Source: Erwinia sp. E602 | GTDB lineage: Bacteria; Pseudomonadota; Gammaproteobacteria; Enterobacterales; Enterobacteriaceae | Assembly (NCBI RefSeq): GCF_018141005.1 | Contig: NZ_CP046582.1 | Location: 2,852,001-2,916,000, forward strand | DNA: 64,000 nt | Direction: 5' to 3' | Shown: positions 8,045-18,600 of the stretch, one piece after another | Position numbering within the stretch: position 1 is the first letter of the stretch | Layout: each line of letters starts with the position of its first letter | Program-made: the position numbers and the translations under genes | Notes under the pieces: generated by a model | Databases searched by the model: none | Seen by the model: only the letters and a program-made list of their open reading frames with translations | Told to the model about the DNA's origin: nothing

Positions 8045-8785
8045 ATGAACGAAACCACCCAACTGCTTAAAAGCCACCGCAGCGATCGCAGCTACCTCTC
8101 TAAACCGATCGATGACGCGGTGCTGGACGACATTGTCGAATCCGCCTGGCTGGCCCCGACCTCGGTGAACTCCCAGCAGGTCTCCCTGGTGGTGGTGCGC
8201 GACCCGGCGACCCGCGCGAAGATCGCTGAACTGGCCGGCGGCCAGGCGTGGATTGCCCAGGCACCGGTGTTTATCACCTTTGTACTGGATATGCATAAAA
8301 GCCAGCTGGCGATCGAAGCCGAAGGTAAACAGCAGATTGCCCACCAGAGCCTGGAGAGCCTGATTTCCGGCTCTACCGACGTCGGCATTGCGCTGGCGAC
8401 GGTAATGGCGGCGGCGCGTTCGCACGGCCTCGGCGTGGTGCCGATCGGCGGCATCCGCCGCGATCCGCAGGCGCTGATTGAACTGCTGGAACTGCCGGAG
8501 CTGACCTTCCCGGTGGCGGGCGTGGTGCTCGGCTATATCGATACCCCGGCGCTGCAGAAGCCGCGCATGTCGCTGGCCGGTTTCCGCCATGAAGAGCGCT
8601 ACGACGCGCAGCATCTGCCGGAGGTGATTAAGGCCTATAACCAGGTGCTGGTGCGTCACTGGCAGGAGAGCGGACGCGCAGATGGCGATAACTGGGGGGT
8701 CAATACCGCCAGCTACTATCAGCATATCTACTTCCCGCAGGTGCGCGGCGCGGTGCTGCAGCAGGGCTTTGGCATCGATAAGTAA
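8045..8785 (+). CDS. NADPH-dependent FMN nitroreductase/oxidoreductase (NfsA/FRP type)
   Basis: 246 residues, the usual size for NfsA/Frp flavoreductases. The N-terminal LLKSHRSDRSYLSKPID carries the FMN-binding HRSxR motif (residues 9-14), WLAPTSVNSQQ near 35 is the second FMN contact, and GLGVVPIGGIRRDP near 135 is the family signature. Such homodimeric enzymes reduce nitroaromatics, quinones or flavins with NADPH. It lies between the tRNA-Ser locus and phoH, with no cotranscribed partner. It is likely a paralogue of the main NfsA, so the symbol is withheld. Confidence 0.85.
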   Translation: MNETTQLLKSHRSDRSYLSKPIDDAVLDDIVESAWLAPTSVNSQQVSLVVVRDPATRAKIAELAGGQAWIAQAPVFITFVLDMHKSQLAIEAEGKQQIAHQSLESLISGSTDVGIALATVMAAARSHGLGVVPIGGIRRDPQALIELLELPELTFPVAGVVLGYIDTPALQKPRMSLAGFRHEERYDAQHLPEVIKAYNQVLVRHWQESGRADGDNWGVNTASYYQHIYFPQVRGAVLQQGFGIDK

Positions 8786-8824
8786 GCGGCGCCTGGCGCT
8801 ACGGCATAAAGCAGAAAATAAAAA

Positions 8825-8846
8825 GCCCGGTGCACGTGCACCGGGC
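8825..8846. terminator. Palindromic terminator between nitroreductase and phoH
   Basis: Perfect 22-bp palindrome, half-site GCCCGGTGCAC. On the minus strand it is followed by TTTTTATTTTC, making it a phoH terminator. It also stands 40 bases after the nitroreductase stop. Confidence 0.8.
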
Positions 8847-8866
8847 CGGATAGTTCACAATAGGGA

Positions 8867-9655
8867 TTAACTGTAAGCCAGCAGCGTCCGCTGGCACAGT
8901 TCCGAACGCACGCAGTCCTGGGTACCGAAGCGGACGATGCCGATCATCTCGTCTTCTTCAAAGCGCGCCAGCGCATCGCTGAGGCCCGATTTGACGTGCG
9001 ACGGCAGGTCACACTGGGTGATATCGCCGTTGACGATCACCGTGACGTTCTCGCCAAGGCGGGTCAGGAACATTTTCATCTGTGCGGCGGTGACGTTCTG
9101 CGCCTCATCAAGGATCACCACGGCATTTTCAAAGGTGCGCCCGCGCATATAGGCGAATGGCGCAATCTCCACCTTGCCGATTTCCGGCCGCAGGCAGTAC
9201 TGCATAAAGGAAGAGCCAAGACGTTTAACCAGAACGTCGTAAACCGGACGGAAGTACGGGGCAAATTTCTCGGAGATATCGCCAGGCAGGAAACCGAGGT
9301 CTTCATCGGCCTGCAGAACGGGACGGGTGACGATAATCCGCTCAACGTCCTTGTGGATCAGGGCTTCGGCCGCTTTGGCGGCGCTGATCCAGGTCTTACC
9401 ACAGCCGGCTTCACCGGTGGCGAAGATCAGCTGTTTGTGTTCTATGGCGTGGAGATAGTGCGCCTGAGCTTCATTTCTGGCTTCAATCGGCGAATGGTCG
9501 CGGGTGTCGCGTGCCATGCCAATCGAGTCCAGCCCGCCCATCTGCACCAGCGAGGTGACCGACTCTTCTTCGCGCTGACGGTGACTGCGTGAATCACTAC
9601 GAAGCACACGTTTGGCTTCACGACGCGCTTTGATCACTGCTTTCTGTCTTCCCAT
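8867..9655 (-). CDS. phoH: PhoH family ATP-binding protein
   Basis: 262 residues co-linear with the enterobacterial PhoH core: a basic N-terminus (KAVIKARREAKRVL), Walker A GEAGCGKTW near 88, DEDLGFLPGD near 125, and Walker B VILDEAQN near 182 followed by TRLGENVTVIVNGD. A cytoplasmic predicted ATPase of the phosphate-starvation-induced family, related to helicase superfamily folds; its cellular role is still unclear. The start at 9655 is firm because an in-frame TAA lies four codons upstream. Position beside efeB matches E. coli. Confidence 0.93.
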   Translation of the reverse strand: MGRQKAVIKARREAKRVLRSDSRSHRQREEESVTSLVQMGGLDSIGMARDTRDHSPIEARNEAQAHYLHAIEHKQLIFATGEAGCGKTWISAAKAAEALIHKDVERIIVTRPVLQADEDLGFLPGDISEKFAPYFRPVYDVLVKRLGSSFMQYCLRPEIGKVEIAPFAYMRGRTFENAVVILDEAQNVTAAQMKMFLTRLGENVTVIVNGDITQCDLPSHVKSGLSDALARFEEDEMIGIVRFGTQDCVRSELCQRTLLAYS

Positions 9656-10182
9656 AGTGGCACCTTACAGTTGGTTTCATTTCCCGCATCAGCAACGGCG
9701 ATGCGATTACGTGAACGCTTTAGAGGTCTTGGCTTCCTGTTAAGCCGGTTACTGCCATTGATTGACGAGGACGAGGGGCGATTGCCCGTTGCCTGGTGGA
9801 AAGCATTGCATCAGATAAAAATCGGAGTGTAAGGAAGTAAAAGAGCGAAGTGAGAGGGAGGCCAGCACAACTACCGGCGTTGTGTTTCAGAGTGTAACCA
9901 TTATGTCCGTAGAAGGACGTTACCATTCGCGACTCCTGTGTGGGACTTAAACACATTCAGACTACCGCTGTGAATAAAGTGCAACAAAACTGAGTGCGAA
10001 TGCAACAATAAATTTACCCGGAGAGAATAAAAAACCGCCTGGCAAATAAGCCACGGCGGTTAGTTTTAACACAACACATATAAATCAAAAGGTTAGTTAT
10101 TTTAACGGCAATATGAACCTTTTAAGACATCGCCGGAAATAGCGCCGGAACCTGCCGGAGTGGCGCAATAATCGCCTATTCA
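9656..10182 (-). other. Long leader/intergenic region upstream of phoH with a possible upstream ORF
   Basis: 527 bases between efeB and phoH. On the minus strand a 68-codon frame (ATG 9926 to stop 9720) has AGGAG seven bases before the ATG and ends 65 bases before phoH, in a different frame. Its product (MVTSFYGHNGYTLKHN at the start) contains a hydrophobic stretch (LTSLFYFLTLRFL) and no known domain. It could be a real leader ORF or chance. Near 10030-10065 an imperfect CCGCCTGGC/GCCACGGCGG hairpin may end a transcript. No Pho box was recognised by eye. Confidence 0.4.
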
Positions 10183-11466
10183 TCACGCTTCAAGCAGCGA
10201 CTGCCCGAGGTAATGCCGGGCGTCCGCCACCCCCGGTAGCACAAAGAAATAGCCGCCGCCAATCGGCCTGATATATTCTTCCAGCGCCTCACCGTTTAAT
10301 CTCTTTTGCACCGCGAGGAAGCCTTTCTCCAGGTCGTGCTGATAACAGACAAACAGTAATCCCATATCCAGCTGCCCGCTGTTCGACACCCCCAGCGAAT
10401 AGCTGTAGCCGCGCCGCAGCATCAGGCTGCTTTGCGTTTCCGCCGTGCGCGGGTTGGCCAGCCGGATATGTGCGTCCAGCGGGATCACTTCGCCGTCCGG
10501 GTCAGCAACGTAGTCCGGCACGTCGTGTTCTTTTGTCATCCCTAACGGTGCACCGCTGAGCTTTTCGCGGCCAAAGATGGTCTGCTGCTCGCGCAGCGGC
10601 GTGCGGTCCCAGAACTCGACGTGGAACTGAATGATGCGCGCCGCCTGATAGCTGCCGCCCACCGCCCAGGCCGGTTCCCCCTGCCCTTCGGTGACCCACA
10701 GGATGTTGTTCATCAGCGCGGCGTCCGCCGAATCCGGGTTAGCCGTGCCGTCTTTAAAGCCCAGCAGGTTGATCGGCGTCTCTTTACCCTGGCTGCGCGC
10801 GGCGTGATCGGAGATAAACCCCTCGCGCCGCCAGCGCACGCTGAGCAGGTCCGGCGTGTGCTTGATAATATCGCGCAGCGCGTGGATCACCGTGTCGTTG
10901 GTATTGGCGCAGATCTGCAACAGCAGGTCGCCGTGGCACAGCGCCGCGTCCAGCGCGTCGTTCGGGAAACGGGTCATGCGCTGCAGTTTCAGCGGCTGCT
11001 GCCCCTGCAGGCCAAAGCGTTCATCAAACAGCGACGAGCCGACCGACAGGGTAATGGTCAGGTTATCCGGGAAGATATCCTCGCCCAGAATGCCGGAGTC
11101 CAGCGGCGGCAGCTGCGGATTGGTCACCGCCGGCGCTTTACCGCCGGTGGTCAGAAAGGCAATGCGCCGGGTCAGCAGCGCCAGCAGGCGCTGCAGGTCG
11201 GCTTTGTCGCTGGCCAGCACGTCAAACGCCACCAGCATCATCGCCGCCTGCTGCGGCGTGACGATGCCGGCCTGGTGCGGGCCGTAAAACGGCTGCCGCT
11301 GCTGACGCGCCGCCGGCGATAACGCGCCCGGTGAAAACGAATTTTCAGCCGGTGCGGCATGGACCGGGCAGCCGCCGGCCGCGGCGAGGGCACCGCCAAG
11401 GATGCCCATGCCCTTCAGTAAACGACGACGCGTGGCCGAAGCTGGCGCGTCCAGTGGTTTTGCCAT
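10183..11466 (-). CDS. efeB: Deferrochelatase/peroxidase EfeB (DyP-type)
   Basis: 427 residues. A Tat signal ([20 protein letters not shown], residues 12-31) directs the folded haem protein to the periplasm. The DyP-type peroxidase signature GFKDGTANP lies near 243, and [12 protein letters not shown] near 290 precedes the conserved Arg region. EfeB oxidises ferrous iron or extracts iron from haem for the EfeUOB importer. It starts six bases after the efeO stop, so translation is coupled within an efeU-efeO-efeB operon. Confidence 0.95.
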   Translation of the reverse strand: MAKPLDAPASATRRRLLKGMGILGGALAAAGGCPVHAAPAENSFSPGALSPAARQQRQPFYGPHQAGIVTPQQAAMMLVAFDVLASDKADLQRLLALLTRRIAFLTTGGKAPAVTNPQLPPLDSGILGEDIFPDNLTITLSVGSSLFDERFGLQGQQPLKLQRMTRFPNDALDAALCHGDLLLQICANTNDTVIHALRDIIKHTPDLLSVRWRREGFISDHAARSQGKETPINLLGFKDGTANPDSADAALMNNILWVTEGQGEPAWAVGGSYQAARIIQFHVEFWDRTPLREQQTIFGREKLSGAPLGMTKEHDVPDYVADPDGEVIPLDAHIRLANPRTAETQSSLMLRRGYSYSLGVSNSGQLDMGLLFVCYQHDLEKGFLAVQKRLNGEALEEYIRPIGGGYFFVLPGVADARHYLGQSLLEA

Positions 11467-11472
11467 AATCGG

Positions 11473-12600
11473 TTAGTCCAGGCCCAGGGTGCCACGCAGC
11501 AGCGCCAGATCCTCAGCCAGGCTGGTAACAGGACCTTTTAAGGCGGTGCGGTCGGCATCGGTCAGTTTTTCGTAAGATTCAAAGCCGTCTTTGGTGCGGT
11601 ATTTAGCCAGAATGGTATCCACCTTCTTAAAGTTACCGTCCACTTTTGCCAGCAGTTCCGGGTTGGCTTTCAGCAGTAGCGGGCGCAGCAGATCGACGAT
11701 CTTCTTCGCACCGTCAACGTTGGCCTGGAAGTCCCACAGGTCGGTACGGCTGTAGCGATCTTCTTCACCGGAGATTTTGCTGGAAGCGACCTCCTCAATC
11801 AGACCTGCTGCGCCACCCACCACTTTGCCCGGCGCGAAGGCCAGCTCGCTGATGCGGGTCTGCAGATCGAGGGTATCTTTGTACAGCTGGTCTGCGAACG
11901 TATCCGCACCTTTTGTGGTGTTATCACCAAACAGGATTTTTTCCAGACGGTGGAAGCCGGTGAACTTCGGATCTTCTGCTTTCTTCTCGAAGTCATCCTC
12001 ACGGGCGTCGATGCTGCCGTCGAGGTCAGAGAACAGCTCGGCAATCGGCTCAATGCGCTCGTAGTGCTGGCGGGCTGGCGCGTACAGCGACTTTGCCTTC
12101 TCCAGATCGCCGGCTTTTACCGCGTCGGTAAAGGCTTTGGTGCCGGCTACCAGCTGAACCACTTCCCCGGTAACGTAGGCTTTGTATTCCGCGATCGGGC
12201 CGGCCAGCTGCAGCACGTCCTGCTTGCCGTTGCTGACTTTGGCTCCGGTGTCTTTGACGATCAGCCTGCCTTTCGGGTTGCTTAACAGGCCGCAGGTCAT
12301 CTCATATTCGCCGGGCTGCAGGTTGGCGGTCAGCTTCTGGGTAAAGCCGGGCGCGATGTTCTCGCGCTCTTCCACCACCAGCACCCCTTTCAGGATCTCC
12401 CACTCCAGCCCTTTCGGGCTGTTGTTTTTGATGATGAACTGCGTTTTACCGGCGTTAACGGTCAGCGACATCGGCTCACACTGCTTGTCGGTCACGCTGA
12501 CGTTAACCTGCGGAACCGTCGCGGCCAGCGCAGCACCGGAAGAGGTCAGCGCGGCCAGCAGTGCGGCATTCAGAGCCTGACGGCGGAAAGTTTGAGTCAT
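11473..12600 (-). CDS. efeO: Iron uptake system component EfeO
   Basis: 375 residues. A Sec signal peptide ([16 protein letters not shown], cleavage near residue 26), an N-terminal cupredoxin-like domain (residues 27-120; ligand-like Glu and Cys in KQCEPMSL and EMTCGLL), and a C-terminal peptidase_M75/imelysin domain with the HxxE metal motif in GFHRLEKIL near 218. This periplasmic protein passes iron to the EfeU permease. It lies in an operon 51 bases after efeU and six bases before efeB. Confidence 0.95.
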   Translation of the reverse strand: MTQTFRRQALNAALLAALTSSGAALAATVPQVNVSVTDKQCEPMSLTVNAGKTQFIIKNNSPKGLEWEILKGVLVVEERENIAPGFTQKLTANLQPGEYEMTCGLLSNPKGRLIVKDTGAKVSNGKQDVLQLAGPIAEYKAYVTGEVVQLVAGTKAFTDAVKAGDLEKAKSLYAPARQHYERIEPIAELFSDLDGSIDAREDDFEKKAEDPKFTGFHRLEKILFGDNTTKGADTFADQLYKDTLDLQTRISELAFAPGKVVGGAAGLIEEVASSKISGEEDRYSRTDLWDFQANVDGAKKIVDLLRPLLLKANPELLAKVDGNFKKVDTILAKYRTKDGFESYEKLTDADRTALKGPVTSLAEDLALLRGTLGLD

Positions 12601-12651
12601 GAGTAAATCCCTGTCTGTTATGTGAGCCCGGCGCGGCTGCGCCGGAAGAAC

Positions 12652-13485
12652 TTAGCGCGCCGTGCGCGCCGGGTTAACCGCAGAGCGCGCTGGCAGCATA
12701 AACAGCAGCAGCGCCGGAATCAGGTAGGCAAGCCACACCGCCACTTCGCTGACGCTCGGCGCTTCCTGGTAGCCGAGCATGCCCTCCAGCAGCGTGCCGA
12801 ACACCGAGTGGGTGGAGAGATGGTTGCTGAAATCAAAGGCCACGTCCTGGAAGTGGTTCCACAGGCCCGCCTCGTGGAAAGCGCGAATGGCGCCGGCCGC
12901 CAGACCGGCCGCCACGAAAATAATAAACAGGCTGGTCCATTTGAAGAACGCGGCCAGGTTAAGGCGCACGCCGCCCCAGTAAATCAGCATGCCGAGCACC
13001 ACGGCGGTGGCAAGACCGAGCATTGCCCCCAGCGGCGGCGCGTAGCCGACATCCTGCTGGAAGGCGGCCAGCAGGAAGAACACCGACTCGAGGCCTTCAC
13101 GCGCTACGGCCAGGAACACCATCATCACCAGCGCCCAGCCGCTGCTGTTGCCCTTATTCAGGGCGCTGTCCACCGCGTCTTCCAGCTGGGCCTTGACGTT
13201 GCGGGAGACTTTACGCATCCAGAACACCATCCAGGTGAGGATCACCACCGCCACCACCGCGACACCGCCCTCAAACAGCTCCTGCTCTTTTTGCGGGAAC
13301 TCACCGGTGGTTTCATTAATAAACCAACCCAGCGCCAGGCACAGTACGGCCGCCACCACCACGCCGACCCACATTGCGCCGAACCAGCGGCTGCGCTGGG
13401 TGCGCTTCAGGTAGCTGGCAATCAGGCTGACGATCAGCGCGGCTTCCAGCCCTTCACGCAGCATAATCAGAAACGGGACAAACAT
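12652..13485 (-). CDS. efeU: Ferrous iron permease EfeU
   Basis: 277 residues from ATG 13485; this start aligns with E. coli EfeU (MFVPFLIMLREGLEAALIV), while the longer reading from 13575 would run through the Fur box. FTR1-family inner-membrane permease with seven predicted membrane segments and the two REGLE iron-binding motifs (residues 10-14 and near 138, AVAREGLESVFF). First gene of efeUOB; the promoter and Fur site are just upstream. In E. coli K-12 this gene is frameshifted; here it is intact. Confidence 0.95.
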   Translation of the reverse strand: MFVPFLIMLREGLEAALIVSLIASYLKRTQRSRWFGAMWVGVVVAAVLCLALGWFINETTGEFPQKEQELFEGGVAVVAVVILTWMVFWMRKVSRNVKAQLEDAVDSALNKGNSSGWALVMMVFLAVAREGLESVFFLLAAFQQDVGYAPPLGAMLGLATAVVLGMLIYWGGVRLNLAAFFKWTSLFIIFVAAGLAAGAIRAFHEAGLWNHFQDVAFDFSNHLSTHSVFGTLLEGMLGYQEAPSVSEVAVWLAYLIPALLLFMLPARSAVNPARTAR

Positions 13486-13545
13486 GCGGGTAACCTCAAA
13501 CTGTGAAATTAAGTCAGGTGCGGTAAAGAAAAGTAAAATCAGAAC

Positions 13546-13564
13546 GATATCGATTATCATTATC
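13546..13564 (-). promoter_or_regulatory. Fur box and promoter of efeUOB
   Basis: GATATCGATTATCATTATC at 13546-13564 matches the 19-bp Fur consensus at 17 positions. On the minus strand a -35-like TTGTAA and -10-like GATAAT with 17-base spacing overlap it, so iron-loaded Fur should block RNA polymerase. It lies about 60 bases upstream of the efeU ATG. Confidence 0.85.
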
Positions 13565-13759
13565 GGCCTGCACAATTACAAGATGGCGGTGGGATATTTC
13601 GCAGGTCCGTGACGGCAGAATGATTAAGCAATTGTAACGCGGGGCAACTATGCGCTCAGAAACCAGGCGGGATGCCCAGCGCTATCGCTGAAATTTGAGG
13701 GCGACCTCTAAAGATATCAGGGAGGTGTTGAGGGGGATGCGTTGCTGAGTGCTGAAGAG

Positions 13760-13784
13760 GCTGCCGGGCTGGGTGCCCGGCAGC
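13760..13784 (-). terminator. Hairpin downstream of putP
   Basis: GCTGCCGGGC (13760-13769) and GCCCGGCAGC (13775-13784) around a five-base loop, nine bases after the putP stop. No strong T-run follows. The rest of the 307-base efeU-putP spacer holds the efeU promoter and no gene. Confidence 0.6.
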
Positions 13785-13792
13785 AACAGGTA

Positions 13793-15274
13793 TTACGAGC
13801 GGTATTCGGCTTCGGCCGCGTCAAAGCGCTGTTGCGCGGCGACTGACGGGGCTTTGCCCAGCAGGCTGAACAGCACAATCGCGATACTGGCGAACAGGAA
13901 GCCTGGAATGATCTCGTACAGATCCAGCCAGCCGTACTGCTTCCAGATCAGCACGGTGGCCGCGCCGATCACCATACCGGCCAGCGCGCCGTTGCGGGTC
14001 ATGCGTTTCCACAGCAGCGAGATCAGCACCACCGGTCCGAAGGCGGCACCGAAGCCGGCCCAGGCGTAGCTGACCAGGCCAAGCACGCGGCTGTCCGGGT
14101 TAGCAGCCAGTGCGATAGCGATCACCGCCACCAGCAGCACCATCAGCCGTCCGACCCATACCAGCTCTTTCTGGCTGGCGTTTTTACGCAGGAAGTTCTT
14201 GTACAGATCTTCGGTCAGCGCGCTGGAGCAGACCAGCAGCTGGCAGCTCAGCGTCGACATCACCGCCGCCAGAATCGCCGACAGCAGGATACCGGCAATC
14301 CACGGGTTAAACAGGATATGCGTCAGCTCGATAAAGATCCGCTCGGCGTTGTTGTTCACCCCGGCCGCAACGGAGGGGTTATTTTCAAAGTAAGCGATAC
14401 CAAAGAAGCCCACCGCCACCGCGCCGCCGAGGCACAGTATCATCCACGCCATGCCGATGCGGCGCGCGGTGCGGATGGAACGGTGGGAATCGGCGGCCAT
14501 AAAGCGCGCCAGGATGTGCGGCTGACCAAAGTAGCCCAGCCCCCAGCCCAGCAGCGAGATAATCGCCACAAAGTTGAGGTTCTTCAGCATATCGATATTC
14601 TCGATGCTCTTCGCCTCAATCACCTGCAGCGAGTCGCTGATGCCGCCGACGGCAAAAATTACCATCACCGGGGTCAGAATCAGCGCGAAGATCATCAGGC
14701 TGGCCTGCACGGTATCGGTCCAGCTGACCGCGAGGAAGCCGCCGATAAAGGTGTAGGCGATGGTCGCCGCGGCGCCGGCCCACAGGGCGCTTTCGTAGCT
14801 CATGCCGAAGGTGCTTTCAAACAGGCGCGCGCCCGCCACCACGCCGGAGGCGCAGTAGATGGTGAAGAACACCAGAATGATCAGCGCTGAAATGACCCGC
14901 AGCAGTTTGCTGCTGTCCTCAAAGCGGCTGGAGAAGTAGTCAGGCAGGGTCAGCGCATTGTCATGGTGCTCGGTCTGCACGCGCAGGCGCCCGGCGACGA
15001 TTTTCCAGTTCAGGTACGCGCCCAGGGTCAGGCCGATGGCGATCCAGCTCTCCGAAATACCGGAGATAAAGATCGCCCCCGGCAGGCCCATCAGCAGCCA
15101 GCCGCTCATATCAGAAGCACCGGCGGAGAGCGCGGTGACCACGCTGCCGAGGCTGCGGCCGCCGAGGATGTAGTCGTCAAAGTTTTTCGTTGAGCGGTAG
15201 GCGATAAAGCCGATCAACACCATCCCAAGAATATAAACGCAAAATGTCACCATCATTGGCGTACTTACAGTCAT
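13793..15274 (-). CDS. putP: Sodium/proline symporter PutP
   Basis: 493 residues, co-linear with E. coli PutP. Sodium:solute symporter family with about 13 membrane segments; the signature FGQPHILARFMAA lies near 255 and the Na+-binding region LSAGASDMSGWLLMGLPGA near 50-68. It imports proline for use by PutA. Divergent from putA with a shared control region of about 420 bases that carries PutA-type operators. Confidence 0.96.
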   Translation of the reverse strand: MTVSTPMMVTFCVYILGMVLIGFIAYRSTKNFDDYILGGRSLGSVVTALSAGASDMSGWLLMGLPGAIFISGISESWIAIGLTLGAYLNWKIVAGRLRVQTEHHDNALTLPDYFSSRFEDSSKLLRVISALIILVFFTIYCASGVVAGARLFESTFGMSYESALWAGAAATIAYTFIGGFLAVSWTDTVQASLMIFALILTPVMVIFAVGGISDSLQVIEAKSIENIDMLKNLNFVAIISLLGWGLGYFGQPHILARFMAADSHRSIRTARRIGMAWMILCLGGAVAVGFFGIAYFENNPSVAAGVNNNAERIFIELTHILFNPWIAGILLSAILAAVMSTLSCQLLVCSSALTEDLYKNFLRKNASQKELVWVGRLMVLLVAVIAIALAANPDSRVLGLVSYAWAGFGAAFGPVVLISLLWKRMTRNGALAGMVIGAATVLIWKQYGWLDLYEIIPGFLFASIAIVLFSLLGKAPSVAAQQRFDAAEAEYRS

Positions 15275-15696
15275 TCAGGTTCTCCACTTATTATCAGTAT
15301 CCCCAGCCTCTGCGCTGCGCGGGCCGGAACGTAGCGGACGCAGCGGGCCGGTGCTGAGGGGGCGGTATCCTGCCGTAAACGGTTACGACGCACAAACGAT
15401 TTAACACATCGCCGTCGGGCATTCACCAGGAAGTTGTTGCTTTCTTGTTACAGGTTGCACCCGATCACACTTCTGCGGGTTGCACCTTAACATAACCCTA
15501 CTATCACCAGGCTTTACGCGGCTTCTCAACTGGCAGGGATTTTGCAGCAATAAGCGTGCCGTATTGCTAAAACGGCCTGAAATTCGGTTTTTACACGTTG
15601 AGATCCGGGTCACACTTAACGAGGTTGCACAAAGTTGCAACATCAGTGATATTGCTGTCAACGAACGGTTATCTCTTTAATGCAGGAGCAGCAGGC
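15275..15696. promoter_or_regulatory. putP-putA divergent control region with PutA operators
   Basis: Four GTTGCA hexamers, the core of the known PutA operator, occur at 15454-15459, 15479-15484, 15624-15629 and 15634-15639, three followed by C or CAA. The first two are spaced 25 bases apart, the last two 10 bases apart, directly upstream of putA. PutA without proline is known to repress both put genes by binding such sites through its ribbon-helix-helix. No gene lies in the region. Confidence 0.8.
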
Positions 15697-18600
15697 ATGG
15701 GAACGACAACGATGGGCGTCAAGCTGGATGACGCCACGCGCGAACGGATTAAGCAGGCGGCGGCACAGATCGACCGCACCCCGCACTGGCTGATTAAACA
15801 GGCTATTTTCAACTACCTGCAGCAGCTGGAGCAGGGAAACAGCCAGCCGGAGCTGGCGGCGCCGGACGCCCCGGCGGAGGGTGACGAACCGCTGCAGGAG
15901 CAGCCGCACCAGCCGTTCCTCGACTTTGCGGAGCACATTCTGCCGCAGTCGGTGGCCCGCGCTGCCATTACCTCAGCCTGGCGCCGCCCGGAGCAGGAAG
16001 CGGTACCGATGCTGCTTGAGCAGGCGCGCCTGCCTGCCCCACAGGCCGAAGCCACCCACAAGCTGGCTTATCAGCTGGCCGACCGCCTGCGGCACCAGAA
16101 AGGTGCAGGCGGACGCGCCGGCGTGGTGCAAAACCTGCTGCAGGAGTTCTCCCTCTCCTCACAGGAGGGCGTGGCGCTGATGTGTCTGGCCGAAGCGCTG
16201 CTGCGTATTCCTGATAAACCAACCCGCGATGCGCTGATCCGCGACAAAATCAGCAACGGCAACTGGCAGTCGCACCTTGGCCGCAGCCCGTCGCTGTTTG
16301 TGAACGCCGCCACCTGGGGGCTGCTGTTCACCGGCAGGCTGGTATCGACCCATAACGAGGCCAGCCTCTCCACCTCGCTGAACCGCATTATCGGCAAGAG
16401 CGGCGAGCCGCTGATCCGCAAAGGCGTCGATATGGCGATGCGGCTGATGGGTGAACAGTTCGTTACCGGCGAAACCATCGCCGAAGCGCTGGCCAACGCC
16501 CGCAAGCTGGAGGAGAAAGGCTTCCGCTACTCCTACGATATGCTCGGGGAAGCGGCGCTGACGGAGAAAGACGCTAAAGCCTACCTGCTCTCCTACCAGC
16601 AGGCGATTCACGCCATCGGTAAGGCCTCCAACGGCCGCGGCATCTATGAAGGGCCGGGCATTTCGATCAAGCTGTCGGCGCTGCACCCGCGCTACAGCCG
16701 CGCGCAGTACGATCGGGTGATGGACGAGCTCTACCCGGTGCTGAAGTCGCTGACCCTGCTGGCGCGCTCGTACGACATCGGCATCAATATCGATGCCGAA
16801 GAGGCCGACCGCCTCGAGCTGTCGCTCGATCTGCTGGAAAAACTGTGCTTTGAACCGGAGCTGGAGGGCTGGAACGGCATCGGCTTCGTGATTCAGGCCT
16901 ATATGAAACGCTGCCCGATGGTGATCGACTACCTGACCGACCTGGCACAGCGCAGCCGCCGCCGCCTGATGATCCGCCTGGTGAAAGGGGCCTACTGGGA
17001 CAGCGAAATCAAGCGCGCCCAGGTCGACGGGCTGGAGGGTTATCCGGTCTACACCCGCAAGGTGTACACCGATATCTCCTACCTCGCCTGCGCCCGCAAG
17101 CTGCTGGCGGTGCCGAACCTGATCTACCCGCAGTTTGCCACCCACAATGCCCATACGCTGGCGGCCATTTATCAGCTGGCGGGCAACAACTACTACCCCG
17201 GTCAGTATGAGTTCCAGTGCCTGCACGGCATGGGCGAACCGCTGTACGAGCAGGTGGTGGGCAAAATCGCCGACGGCAAGCTTAACCGCCCGTGCCGCAT
17301 CTATGCGCCGGTGGGCACCCATGAAACGCTGCTGGCGTACCTGGTGCGCCGCCTGCTGGAGAACGGTGCCAACACCTCCTTTGTTAACCGCATTGCCGAC
17401 GCCACCCTGCCGCTGGACGAGCTGGTAGCCGACCCGGTTGTCGCCGTAGAAAAACTGGCGGCGACCGAAGGCGCGCTGGGCCTGCCGCATCCGAAGATCC
17501 CGCTGCCGCGTGAGCTGTACGGTGAACAGCGGCAGAACTCCGCCGGGCTGGATCTGGCCAACGAGCACCGCCTGGCGTCGCTGTCCAGCGCGCTGCTGAG
17601 CAGCGCCAGCCAGCGCTGGCAGGCCGCGCCGCTGATTGACGCGCCGCTGGCAGAGGGAGAAAGTCAGCCGGTGCTCAACCCGGCGGAACCGGCTGATATT
17701 GTGGGCTACGTGCGCCATGCCAGCGAAGAGGAGGTTTCTGCCGCGCTGGATGCCGCCGTCAGCGCCGGCCCGATCTGGTTTGCCACCCCGCCGCAGGAGC
17801 GCGCCGCCATTCTGCAGCGCGCGGCGGTGATGATGGAGGGCCAGCTGCAGCAGCTGATCGGGCTGCTGGTGCGTGAAGCCGGTAAAACCTTCAGCAACGC
17901 CATTGCCGAAGTGCGCGAGGCGGTGGATTTCCTGCACTATTACGCCGGGCAGGTCCGCGATGACTTCGATAATGAGACCCACCGCCCGCTGGGTCCGGTG
18001 GTGTGCATCAGCCCGTGGAACTTCCCGCTCGCCATCTTCAGCGGGCAGATTGCCGCCGCGCTGGCCGCCGGCAACAGCGTGCTGGCGAAACCGGCGGAAC
18101 AGACCCCGCTGATCGCCGCCCAGGCGGTGGCGATCCTGCACGAGGCCGGCGTGCCGAAAGGCGTGCTGCAGCTGCTGCCGGGCAACGGTGAAACCGTCGG
18201 CGCGCAGCTGACCGGCGATGCGCGGGTCCGCGGCGTGATGTTTACCGGCTCGACCGCCGTCGCCACCCTGCTGCAGCGCAGCATTGCCGGCCGCCTCGAT
18301 CCGCAGGGCCGTCCGACGCCGCTGGTCGCCGAAACCGGCGGGATGAATGCGATGATCGTTGACTCCTCGGCGCTGACCGAACAGGTGGTCACCGACATCG
18401 TCGCCTCGGCCTTCGACAGCGCCGGACAGCGCTGTTCCGCCCTGCGTCTGCTCTGTATTCAGGAAGACGTGGCGGAGCATACCCTGCAGATGCTGCGCGG
18501 CGCGATGGCCGAATGCCGCATGGGCAACCCGGAACGCCTGTCGACCGATATCGGCCCGGTGATCGACGCCGAGGCCAAAGCCAGTATCGACCAGCATATC

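Noticed and set aside
12622..13506. A 294-codon plus-strand frame over efeU
   Set aside because: Shadow of efeU: His/Arg/Gln-rich with no family pattern, and it runs across the efeU start region.
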